64,000 nucleotides of DNA from Burkholderia sp. Ac-20365 (lineage in GTDB: Bacteria > Pseudomonadota > Gammaproteobacteria > Burkholderiales > Burkholderiaceae), in NCBI RefSeq assembly GCF_017104715.1, contig NZ_JAAGPI010000033.1, positions 37,060 to 101,059 on the forward strand. The letters are read 5' to 3'. Made by a program: the position numbers and the translations under genes. How positions within the stretch are numbered: the stretch's first letter is position 1; every line of letters starts with the position of its first letter. The notes beneath the pieces are model-generated. The model saw nothing but the letters and a program-made list of their open reading frames with translations. It had not been told where the DNA came from and made no database searches. This document shows, in pieces, positions 17,179-23,967 of the stretch.

Positions 17179-17213
17179 GCATTGAAGGGCACCTGAGTGG
17201 TGGCCTTCAATGC
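17179..17213 (+). terminator. strong hairpin after the formate dehydrogenase gene
   Basis: GCATTGAAGG (17179-17188) pairs with CCTTCAATGC (17204-17213). Inside it CACC and GGTG extend the stem after a single mismatch. It lies 8 bases after the fdh stop. No T-run follows, so it may be a terminator or an mRNA 3' stabiliser. Confidence 0.6.
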
Positions 17214-17271
17214 GATAGGTATGCGTACAACCGGTGGCGTGTCTCGAACCAGGGCCGCCACCGTTATCGAA

Positions 17272-17595
17272 TCAGCCGGCCTTGCGCTCGTAGGCTCTAA
17301 TGGGTTCAAGCCACTCGATGCGTCGCTCGGACTTCAACATATCCGCGAGCTTGTCCTCGTAGTCGAGCCGATAGTCCTTCTTCAAATGATGGTTCACGAA
17401 GTATTCCGCGCTGCAGGCCCAGGTTTCATAGAGCACCAGGGTATCGGGATCTTCCGTCGATCGATTGAGCCACGTGTTCACAAAATCGGGTTCATGAGAC
17501 ATCGCGTCGAGCACCTTCACGAGACTCGAATAGAGTTCATCGCGTGCTTCAGGTTTGCCGGGCAGGCGAACCACAAAAGATATCGTTTCAGGCAT
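17272..17595 (-). CDS. antibiotic-biosynthesis-monooxygenase-fold protein (putative quinol monooxygenase)
   Basis: A 107-residue ABM-domain protein (dimeric alpha-beta barrel of the YgiN type). The start at 17595 is preceded by GGGGAG and begins MPETISFVVRLPGKPEARDE. The family core appears as LVLYETWACSAEYFVNHHLKKDY. Such proteins oxidise quinols or act on reactive electrophiles. It is divergent from a TetR regulator related to NemR-type electrophile sensors, which would fit quinone stress; that link is inferred. Confidence 0.85.
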   Translation of the reverse strand: MPETISFVVRLPGKPEARDELYSSLVKVLDAMSHEPDFVNTWLNRSTEDPDTLVLYETWACSAEYFVNHHLKKDYRLDYEDKLADMLKSERRIEWLEPIRAYERKAG

Positions 17596-17645
17596 GGTGA
17601 TGCTCCCCGGTGATGGAAAGAGAAGTAGTCGATGAAGCAAATTAT

Positions 17646-17657
17646 GGACTGACCGGT
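17646..17657. promoter_or_regulatory. possible TetR half-conserved operator near the ABM gene
   Basis: GGACTGACCGGT matches 9 of 12 positions of GGACCATCCGGT, which lies about 100 bases away next to tetR. One copy lies near each of the two divergent promoters. Weak on its own. Confidence 0.3.
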
Positions 17658-17750
17658 TTTGAATGCCGTTCGAAGATTCCGATGGAAATATTCGATCGCA
17701 TCGAACGAGATAGCGCATCTCTTACGCGACAATGGACGAGCAGATTTAGG

Positions 17751-17764
17751 GACCATCCGGTCTA
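17751..17764. promoter_or_regulatory. TetR/NemR-like operator upstream of the TetR gene
   Basis: GACC (17751-17754), 4 bases, GGTC (17759-17762), then TA. On the minus strand this reads TAGACC-N4-GGTC, the consensus I associate with NemR-type TetR repressors. It ends 27 bases before the TetR start codon, fitting autorepression. Confidence 0.5.
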
Positions 17765-17791
17765 CAATATCCGCTGACAAAGGGAATTGAC

Positions 17792-18436
17792 ATGGCGCGT
17801 CCACGCGAATTCGACGAAGACTACGTTATCGGGCAGGCCCTGCATGTATTCTGGGAAAAGGGCTACGACTCGACTTCGCTAGCCGATCTCCAGCAAGTGA
17901 CGGGACTCACGAAATCCAGTTTGTACAAGGCATTCGAGAGCAAGGAAGGCTTGTTCCGGCGAGTCGTCGAGCGCTACCACCGCGACTATCTGGGTTTTCG
18001 CGTGCATGCGCTTGCGCAACCAACGCCGAAGCGGGTTGCGCAAGCGTTACTCGATGGCATGGTCGAGCTTCATACGGGCAAAAACACGCCGCCCGGTTGT
18101 CTCGTGACATTGGCGGCACTCGCATGCAGCGCGGATGCACGGCCGCTTGGCGACGAACTGTCGGAAAGCCGCAGTGATTTCGAGCGCCGTCTACGCGCCC
18201 GTTTCGAAACATTGAAAGATGCCGGTCCGCTACCGGCAGGCATGACGAACCACGATGCGGCCGCTTTCGTGTCCACGCTGATTCAGGGTCTCGCCGTGCA
18301 GGGGAGAGGCGGCGCGACGCGGCGCCAGCTTCGTCAACTGGTGGCAGCCGTGCTGAACAGCTGGCCAGACAATGAACCCGGCGCGCCGAAGCGCGCCGTT
18401 GCACGGGCTAAAAGCGCTAACCGGCACCGGGATTGA
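17792..18436 (+). CDS. TetR/AcrR-family regulator, NemR-like
   Basis: A 214-residue regulator. The HTH lies at residues about 10-55 (ALHVFWEKGYDSTSLADLQQVTG, then SSLYKAFESKEGLF). A cysteine in NTPPGCLVTLAAL (about residue 107) matches the position of the redox/electrophile-sensing cysteine of NemR-type members; sensing here is an inference. It is divergent from the ABM quinol monooxygenase-like gene. Its stop is only 3 bases from the stop of the convergent encapsulin gene, so transcripts of the two must overlap. Confidence 0.9.
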   Translation: MARPREFDEDYVIGQALHVFWEKGYDSTSLADLQQVTGLTKSSLYKAFESKEGLFRRVVERYHRDYLGFRVHALAQPTPKRVAQALLDGMVELHTGKNTPPGCLVTLAALACSADARPLGDELSESRSDFERRLRARFETLKDAGPLPAGMTNHDAAAFVSTLIQGLAVQGRGGATRRQLRQLVAAVLNSWPDNEPGAPKRAVARAKSANRHRD

Positions 18437-18439
18437 CGC

Positions 18440-19243
18440 TTACTCAGCCGGCACGACCGACACCGACGCCTCGCTCGTCAGCATCAGGAAGGTCAGCGTT
18501 TCGCGCAGATAGAGGCGCACAGATGAATCCGTGTGGCTCTGATAGCCGATCGACACGTCCTGCCCGAGGTGCAGTTCATAGTCGCCGCCGCGCATCGACA
18601 GCACACTGCCGCCTTCCAGTGCAGGCGCCCAGATGATCTCCGTGTTCACGATCCGCTTGATGTGCCCGAGCACCGGATAGCCCTGATCGCTCGCTTCGCC
18701 GAGCGCGGTGTACGCGTCGGCGCCGAGCAGCACGGAGTAGGGACCGTCGACGCCCGCGAGGCGCAGTTGCTGCAGCGCGCCGGCGATCGCATCAGGATAG
18801 TCGGCCACATCGGCGGGCAGCGCGATCGACGTATTGGACGAGCCCTCGCGAATCCCGGTGATGCCCGCCGCCTTGTAGCCGTCGAAAATCGCGCGGTCTT
18901 CGGCGTAGGCGAGTTCCTTCGCGGCGTCCTTGGCGGGTTGCCAGTCCGCGTCGTTCGCGCCGCGTTCGACCGCGTCGATCTGCTCGCGCGACAGCTCGAA
19001 CGGCACGGTCAGCTGGACGAGCGCCTTCACCTCGGACAGCTTCGCGCTCACGCCATTGTGCGGCGCGGCGATTGCCGTCTGATGGCCGGTTCCGACACCC
19101 GACAGATCGACGCCGCCCGGACCTTTCACATCGACTACGCGGCGCCCCGCGACCGAGCGCTTGAACGTGCGCGCCACTTCTTCTTCGATCTGCGCCCAGG
19201 CTTCGCTGGAGATCGGGGCAAGCTCGCGATGCAGGTTATTCAT
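18440..19243 (-). CDS. encapsulin nanocompartment shell protein (family 1, linocin-M18-like)
   Basis: A 267-residue HK97-fold shell protein, the usual length for T=1 family-1 encapsulins. The N-terminus MNNLHRELAPISSEAWAQIE and the following RSVAGRRVVDVKGP are hallmark encapsulin segments. KELAYAEDRAIFDGY, GPYSVLLGADAYTAL and the C-terminal DSSVRLYLRETLTFLM also match. Sixty copies would self-assemble into a shell of roughly 20-24 nm around cargo in the cytoplasm. Its ATG overlaps the stop region of the upstream Dyp-peroxidase gene by 8 bases, so the two are translationally coupled. The older label bacteriocin (linocin) refers to the same family. Confidence 0.97.
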   Translation of the reverse strand: MNNLHRELAPISSEAWAQIEEEVARTFKRSVAGRRVVDVKGPGGVDLSGVGTGHQTAIAAPHNGVSAKLSEVKALVQLTVPFELSREQIDAVERGANDADWQPAKDAAKELAYAEDRAIFDGYKAAGITGIREGSSNTSIALPADVADYPDAIAGALQQLRLAGVDGPYSVLLGADAYTALGEASDQGYPVLGHIKRIVNTEIIWAPALEGGSVLSMRGGDYELHLGQDVSIGYQSHTDSSVRLYLRETLTFLMLTSEASVSVVPAE

Positions 19244-20312
19244 ATTGGGAAGTTCCTTTCAAAGAGCCAATATTCAGCGAGCCGTCGTGGGCCGGCTCGG
19301 CAGGTGCGGGGAGGTTGGCGGGCGTGGCCGGACTTGCTTCGTCGGCCGGGTCCGCCGCTGGCGGAGTGCGGTCTGCGAGTTCTTCGAGCAGCGTCGCCGA
19401 CGGTACGAAGAACAGCCCGCCCGTGGCCGCGCGGCTATAGTCCAGCAGCCGGTCGTAGTTGCCGGGCGGGCGTCCGACGAACATGTTTTCGAGCATCTTT
19501 TCGATCGGATCGGGCGAGCGCGCATAGCCGATGAAGAACGTGCCGAACTCGCCGGAACCCGGGCGCCCGAACGGCATGTTGTCGCGCAGGATCTTCACTT
19601 CCTGGCCGTTCTCGACGAGCGTCGTCAGCGAACTGTGCGACGAGGTCGGCTTGACGGCTTCGTCCAGCTCGATGTCGGAGAGCTTCGTGCGGCCGATGAT
19701 GCGCTCCTGCGTTTCGACCGACAGCGCGTTCCAGCCCGTCATATCGTGCAGATACTTCTGGACGAGCACGTAGCTGCCCGAGGTGAATTCCGGATCTTCA
19801 TCGCCGATCATCGTGAAATCGACGGCTTCGCGGCCCTCCGGATTTTCGGTGCCGTCGACGAAGCCCACCATGCTGCGCAGGTCGAAATAGCGAAAGCCAT
19901 GTACTTCGTCGACCACCTGCACGGACTCGCCGAGCCGGGTCATCAATTGCGTGGCGAGCTCGAAGCACAGGTCCATCTGATCGGCGCGGATGTGCAGCAG
20001 GATGTCGCCGGGCGTCGCGATTGCGCGGCGCTCGCTCGGGCCGAACTCGCGAAACGGATGAAGCTGCGCGGGGCGGGGCGCGCCGAACAGCGTGTCCCAT
20101 GCCCCCGAGCCGAAGCCGACTACGCACGACAGGTTGCCGGATGGGACGCGCTTGCCAACCGAGCGCACGAGCGCAGCGACGTCGGCGCACCACGCGCGCA
20201 CGGTGTCGGCGTGCGCGTCGCCTTGAGTCAATGTCGCGACGATAAAGATCGCGCTGCGCGTGATGGGGGTGTGGACCGCTTGTGGTTCTGGAATGTCGTT
20301 GGCGTTGGGCAT
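19236..20312 (-). CDS. Dyp-type heme peroxidase with encapsulin-targeting C-terminus
   Basis: A 358-residue dye-decolorising peroxidase of the encapsulated class. The distal motif GFVDGTENPEG (catalytic Asp), a proximal histidine candidate in TSSHSSLTTL and the heme-edge arginine in ILRDNMPFG are present. The fold ends near residue 310. A 35-residue Ala/Pro/Glu-rich linker follows, and then the tail DGSLNIGSLKG, the consensus cargo-loading peptide that docks on the inner face of encapsulin. I chose the ATG at 20312 (MPNANDIPEP), preceded by AGGA; the longer frame upstream has no support. It is first in the two-gene operon. Confidence 0.96.
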   Translation of the reverse strand: MPNANDIPEPQAVHTPITRSAIFIVATLTQGDAHADTVRAWCADVAALVRSVGKRVPSGNLSCVVGFGSGAWDTLFGAPRPAQLHPFREFGPSERRAIATPGDILLHIRADQMDLCFELATQLMTRLGESVQVVDEVHGFRYFDLRSMVGFVDGTENPEGREAVDFTMIGDEDPEFTSGSYVLVQKYLHDMTGWNALSVETQERIIGRTKLSDIELDEAVKPTSSHSSLTTLVENGQEVKILRDNMPFGRPGSGEFGTFFIGYARSPDPIEKMLENMFVGRPPGNYDRLLDYSRAATGGLFFVPSATLLEELADRTPPAADPADEASPATPANLPAPAEPAHDGSLNIGSLKGTSQYE

Positions 20313-20657
20313 GGGGCCATGTCCTGTTGAAACGATTGCGGATTGCGTCAAGGCGGAAAGAGTGCCGGATAGGAGAGTACCGCGAATATGGGGTTTTTGT
20401 CGTATGAGGGCGCGCGCCGGGCGCATGTGCACAGGCGTTCGCTCATGCCAGCTTGACCTGGCTCACGGTGCGGTACGGCGGCTTTTTGTGCTTTTCAACA
20501 AGCCGTGTCGTTGTGAATACGCACGTTGCTGACCGGACTTGAAGGCGTCATGAAATCGCCATGCGCGCGAGGCCCGCTGAGGCGCGGAGCCTGTTGCACG
20601 ACAGCAGGCGGCATTGCTTGCAGCTTGCTGTCTGTGCTGTCGGCGACGGTGCGACGG
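20313..20657. other. 345-base region without a gene, upstream of the DyP-encapsulin operon
   Basis: No convincing coding frame. It should hold the leftward promoter of the DyP-encapsulin operon and the 3' region of the Fae-like gene. A moderate hairpin, GCCTGTTG (20589-20596) with CAGCAGGC (20602-20609), one G-T pair, lies about 50 bases past the Fae-like stop and may end that transcript. The short repeat GATTGCG GATTGCG occurs near 20334. Confidence 0.5.
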
Positions 20658-21191
20658 TCAGCTCCAGTCGTCCATGTCGTGCTTGATCTTATGGCGATTT
20701 GCAATGAGCGTGTCGACACTCGGCTCGTTAGTCATCGCACGCTGGATCGCGAGTTTGGTCGCTTCATAGTTCGTGCGGTACATATCTTTCTTGTCGAGAT
20801 TCGTATCGGTCGCGCAGCGCGGGTCGATCCATACCAGGCTGACGATGCAGATATCGTTTGCCTGATCTTTCGGCAAAATGCCCTCGATCAGGCAATCGAC
20901 AATCGCATCAGCCGTGGCCGACTGCACGACGCCGCCGAACAGTTCGATGGTCGCCATGTCGCGCAGTGTCACCTTGGGCACGATCATCGTCGCGGGCCGT
21001 ACCATCTGATTACATGCGCGAATCGCGAACATCGCCGTGTGGCCCTTGCTCTGCGCCATCAGGTTCGCGAATGCGTGCCCGACAGGACCGTCGACGCGAC
21101 CAATCAGGATTTCAGGCATGGCGTCCGTCGCCTGACCGGGCGCTGCAAAAACGGTCGCCTCGCCGGCACGGAATGTCAGATCGATGCTCAT
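20658..21191 (-). CDS. formaldehyde-activating enzyme (Fae) homologue
   Basis: A 177-residue protein matching the Fae family, which condenses formaldehyde with tetrahydromethanopterin. The family C-terminal core is clear: DCLIEGILPKDQANDICIV and then RTNYEATKLAIQRAM. AGEATVF at the N-terminus corresponds to the conserved GEALVG. Unlike the Fae I recall from Methylobacterium, the segment that should carry the active-site histidine before the ILIG strand reads QATDAMPE, without histidine. An insertion between GILP and NYEAT is also longer. It could be a Fae paralogue with another substrate or a sensory role. A strong AGGAGG site precedes the ATG at 21191. Upstream gene is divergent. Confidence 0.85.
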   Translation of the reverse strand: MSIDLTFRAGEATVFAAPGQATDAMPEILIGRVDGPVGHAFANLMAQSKGHTAMFAIRACNQMVRPATMIVPKVTLRDMATIELFGGVVQSATADAIVDCLIEGILPKDQANDICIVSLVWIDPRCATDTNLDKKDMYRTNYEATKLAIQRAMTNEPSVDTLIANRHKIKHDMDDWS

Positions 21192-21338
21192 CTACGGCCT
21201 CCTTGTCGAATGGTATGTCGCAGCTTCGCCGTGATCGCGCAAAAGAAGCATCGTGCGATCGTGGTTTGATGATAGCGTTACGTCGGTTCAATCATAGTAG
21301 ATGGCGGGCGCGTTTCCTGATTCGATAAGGACAAACAG

Positions 21339-21803
21339 TTGAAGGTGATATTCGCAGGCACAACGCACAGCGACGCAGAGGCACTGGTTCGCATCCGTAT
21401 CGAAGCCATGCGAGAAAGTCTTGAGCGTATCGGGCGCTTCGATGCCCAACGGGCGAGAGACCGCTTTCTATCGTCGTTCGATCCCGCGTTCTGCAGGTTA
21501 ATCATGGTCGACGACGAACGGGTGGGCTTCGTTCAGGCAAAACCCGATGGAAGTTATCTGGTGCTCGAGCATCTGTACATTGCTCCCGAACACCAGGGAA
21601 AAGGAATCGGTTCGGCTGTGCTTGAAGTGATTTTTTTCGACGCTGATTCGCAATCCCTTTCAGTCAAGGTTGGCGCACTTCGCAATAGCGATTCAAATGA
21701 TTTTTATCAGCGGCACGGCTTTCTGAAGACTGAGGAAGCGGAGTGGGATATTTACTATGTCAGAGTTCCACAGCATGCCGATTCACCTGTCGACGGCAAA
21801 TAA
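21339..21803 (+). CDS. GNAT-family N-acetyltransferase
   Basis: A 154-residue GNAT enzyme. The acetyl-CoA pyrophosphate-binding motif A is EHQGKGIGSAV near residue 88, following VLEHLYIAPE. The C-terminal NDFYQRHGFLKTEE is motif B. The start is a TTG at 21339 with AAGGA upstream. The acceptor substrate is unknown. GC content is visibly lower than in its neighbours (several A/T-rich codons such as ttt, gat and aat), which may indicate more recent acquisition. Confidence 0.88.
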   Translation: MKVIFAGTTHSDAEALVRIRIEAMRESLERIGRFDAQRARDRFLSSFDPAFCRLIMVDDERVGFVQAKPDGSYLVLEHLYIAPEHQGKGIGSAVLEVIFFDADSQSLSVKVGALRNSDSNDFYQRHGFLKTEEAEWDIYYVRVPQHADSPVDGK

Positions 21804-21806
21804 CAA

Positions 21807-21816
21807 TCACCGGTGA
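21807..21816. repeat. 10-bp palindrome between convergent genes
   Basis: TCACCGGTGA, a perfect palindrome, lies just after the acetyltransferase stop and inside a looser ACGGCA (21793-21798)/TGCCGT (21821-21826) pair. It is a possible short bidirectional terminator, with low certainty. Confidence 0.3.
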
Positions 21817-21885
21817 AAAGTGCCGTTGAGCCTTAAACCTTCGGGCAGCGCCTGATCAGTTCATTCATTCTGCTGGCTGCGGCGC

Positions 21886-23055
21886 CTACTTACCGGCCCC
21901 ACTCGAGTTCACCGCCTTCGCCGTCACCAGACGCGCGCAACATGGAACAAGGCAGAGCAGGGCGGCCAGCAACCAGAACGCACCCGGCAGTCCAACGCCT
22001 TTGGCGACGAAGCCCACACCCGCCGGGCCGACGAGATTACCCGCATAACCCGTCGTCGTGATAGCCACCACAGCAAGCGAAGCGGGCATTGCGCGCTGTG
22101 AGCCCGCCTGACGGAACAGCACGGGCACCACATTCGACGCGCCCAGGCCGATCAGCAGAAAACCCGCCATCGCGAGCACGGCGCCCGGTGCAGTGAGCAG
22201 CAGCACGAAGCCCGCCGTCGCAATCCATCCACCCCAGAAGATCATCGACCGGTCGCCGATGCGCGCAGTGACGGCATCGCCCCCTAGACGGCCCGCCGTC
22301 ATTGCAATCGAGAAAACCATATAACCCAGCCCGCCCTGCGTGGCGGCGACGAGACCCGCGCCCGTGATCAGCAGTGCGCTCCAGTCGAGCAGCGCGCCTT
22401 CGACGAGGAAGGTGATCGCGGTGAGGCCCGCCAGCACCAGCACGATGCCGCGCGGCGCGACGAACAGCGGTCCGTCTTTCGCCTCGGCCGTTTCGATCAG
22501 GCGGGAGCGCGCAGCCACGATCGTCACGAGCATCAGCGCCGCGCACAGCAATGTGCTCTCGAACGGGCCGATATGCATCGACAGGAGAAAGGTCATCAAC
22601 ATCGACCCGGCAAACCCGCCGACGCTGAAAAGCGCATGAAACCCGGACATCAACGGCCGAGCTTCGAGCCGCTCGACTTCGACTGCGTGGATGTTCATCG
22701 CGACGTCGAGCGAACCGAGCGACGCGCCAAACGCGAGCAATGCGGCGCCAAGCGTCAGCGGCGTGCTGGCGAGAGTCAGCAGCGGCAGGACCACGACGAG
22801 TCCGAGTCCGCCTGCGACGATGATCGGCTTGCTGCCGTATCGCGCGCTGAGCGCACCCGTGATCACCATCGCGATCACGGATCCGAGCCCGATACACAGC
22901 AACAGCATGCCGAGCACGCCGTCATCGACGCCGAGCCGCTGTTTCGCGAACGGCACGAGCGGTGCCCAGCACGCCACGCCGAATCCGGCTACAAGGAAGG
23001 CGAGACGGGTAGCGAGGGCGGCCGCCCCTTGAGAGGTCATGGTCACGGAGTTCAT
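21886..23055 (-). CDS. MFS transporter, YbjJ-like
   Basis: A 389-residue, 12-helix transporter that fits the YbjJ/fucose-permease-like branch of the MFS: GFGVACWAPLVPFAKQRLGV at the first helix, GSLDVAMNIHAVEVE in helix 4 and GFHALFSVGGFAGS in helix 5. The substrate is unknown. The ATG at 23040 (MTSQGAAALA) is an alternative start. It follows the DeoR-family gene by 18 bases on the same strand, so the two form an operon and the regulator's ligand probably relates to the transported compound. Confidence 0.88.
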   Translation of the reverse strand: MNSVTMTSQGAAALATRLAFLVAGFGVACWAPLVPFAKQRLGVDDGVLGMLLLCIGLGSVIAMVITGALSARYGSKPIIVAGGLGLVVVLPLLTLASTPLTLGAALLAFGASLGSLDVAMNIHAVEVERLEARPLMSGFHALFSVGGFAGSMLMTFLLSMHIGPFESTLLCAALMLVTIVAARSRLIETAEAKDGPLFVAPRGIVLVLAGLTAITFLVEGALLDWSALLITGAGLVAATQGGLGYMVFSIAMTAGRLGGDAVTARIGDRSMIFWGGWIATAGFVLLLTAPGAVLAMAGFLLIGLGASNVVPVLFRQAGSQRAMPASLAVVAITTTGYAGNLVGPAGVGFVAKGVGLPGAFWLLAALLCLVPCCARLVTAKAVNSSGAGK

Positions 23056-23073
23056 GAAATATCGGCTATACGC

Positions 23074-23856
23074 TCACAGGCTGGCAGGAGGGTCGGCCTT
23101 TACAACCGTCGGGCCGGATCTGGACAAGGCCGTACGCTCCGCGCGCGGCAGGTCGTGTTCGACGATCACGCATTCAATCGTTTTGAACGTGGCGACGCGA
23201 TGCGGTGCGCGGGCGTCGAGCTTGTCGGTGAGCGCGAGCACCACGCTGTGTTCGCTCGCCGCGAGCACGGCGCGTTTGAACGTTGCGTCCGCCAGCCCGA
23301 AAGCGCTGATGCCGTTCTTCGTCGAGATCGCGCACGACCCAATGAAGCAACGGTCGATATTCAGTTGGGTGGCTTGCTCCAGAGCGCTCGCGTCGACACA
23401 TCCACCAACAGCCGGATCGACCGATCCGCCGATCATGATGAGTTGCAGATCGGACCGGCGCAGCACGGCCGCCGCGATATCGATCGAATTCGTCGCGACG
23501 GTGAGTTCGCTTTCCTCGGGCAATACGTCGACTAGCGCGAGATTGGTGCTGCCGCTATCGAGAAACAACAGTTCTCCGGGCTGAATCAGCGGCACCGCTG
23601 CACGGGCCAGTGCCGACTTTCGCTCGCGCGCGAAGTCCATGCGGGCTGACATGGGTGTAGAGGCGGGCGTCAGCGGCAAAGCGCCGCCGTAGACCCTGCG
23701 GCAACGGCCTTCCGCAGCCAGCGCACGGAGGTCGCGGCGGACGGCGTCTTCGGAAACATTGAATTCGATAGCGAGCGCGGCCGCGACAACTGACTGGCCT
23801 TGCGCGAGCCGGTTCGCGATTTCGTCGCGACGGGCGAGCGGGATGTCTTCATTCAT
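23074..23856 (-). CDS. DeoR/GlpR-family regulator
   Basis: A 260-residue regulator. The N-terminal HTH (ARRDEIANRLAQGQSVVAAALAIEF, then SEDAVRRDLRAL) covers about residues 7-55 and is followed by the diagnostic RVYGGALPL. The sensor domain (DeoRC) has LFLDSGSTNLALV, TNSIDIAAAVL and LIMIGGSVDP. Ligands of the family are usually phosphorylated sugars. I chose the ATG at 23856; upstream codons overlap the GTGCAC repeats that are the probable operator. It is first gene of the operon with the MFS transporter. Confidence 0.9.
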   Translation of the reverse strand: MNEDIPLARRDEIANRLAQGQSVVAAALAIEFNVSEDAVRRDLRALAAEGRCRRVYGGALPLTPASTPMSARMDFARERKSALARAAVPLIQPGELLFLDSGSTNLALVDVLPEESELTVATNSIDIAAAVLRRSDLQLIMIGGSVDPAVGGCVDASALEQATQLNIDRCFIGSCAISTKNGISAFGLADATFKRAVLAASEHSVVLALTDKLDARAPHRVATFKTIECVIVEHDLPRAERTALSRSGPTVVKADPPASL

Positions 23857-23869
23857 TCGCGCATGGTAT

Positions 23870-23909
23870 CGTGCACGAACAAGAATGTAAACGTGCACAA
23901 ACGTGCACG
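23870..23909. promoter_or_regulatory. three GTGCAC repeats, candidate DeoR operator
   Basis: GTGCAC occurs at 23871-23876, 23893-23898 and 23903-23908. The last two are within ACGTGCAC copies 10 bases apart, and the first is 22 bases further, so all lie on roughly one face of the helix. They begin 15 bases upstream of the regulator start. Confidence 0.55.
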
Positions 23910-23926
23910 ATGAAATCCGGCGACGA

Positions 23927-23953
23927 CACGAAGCCGGCGGTGCCGGCTTCGTG
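23927..23953 (-). terminator. perfect 12-bp hairpin after the glycoside hydrolase gene
   Basis: CACGAAGCCGGC (23927-23938), loop of 3, GCCGGCTTCGTG (23942-23953). It begins 15 bases beyond the stop of the leftward glycoside-hydrolase gene. The stem is very stable but lacks a clean U-run. It separates that gene from the DeoR operon. Confidence 0.7.
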
Positions 23954-23967
23954 CAGATCGAGCAGGA

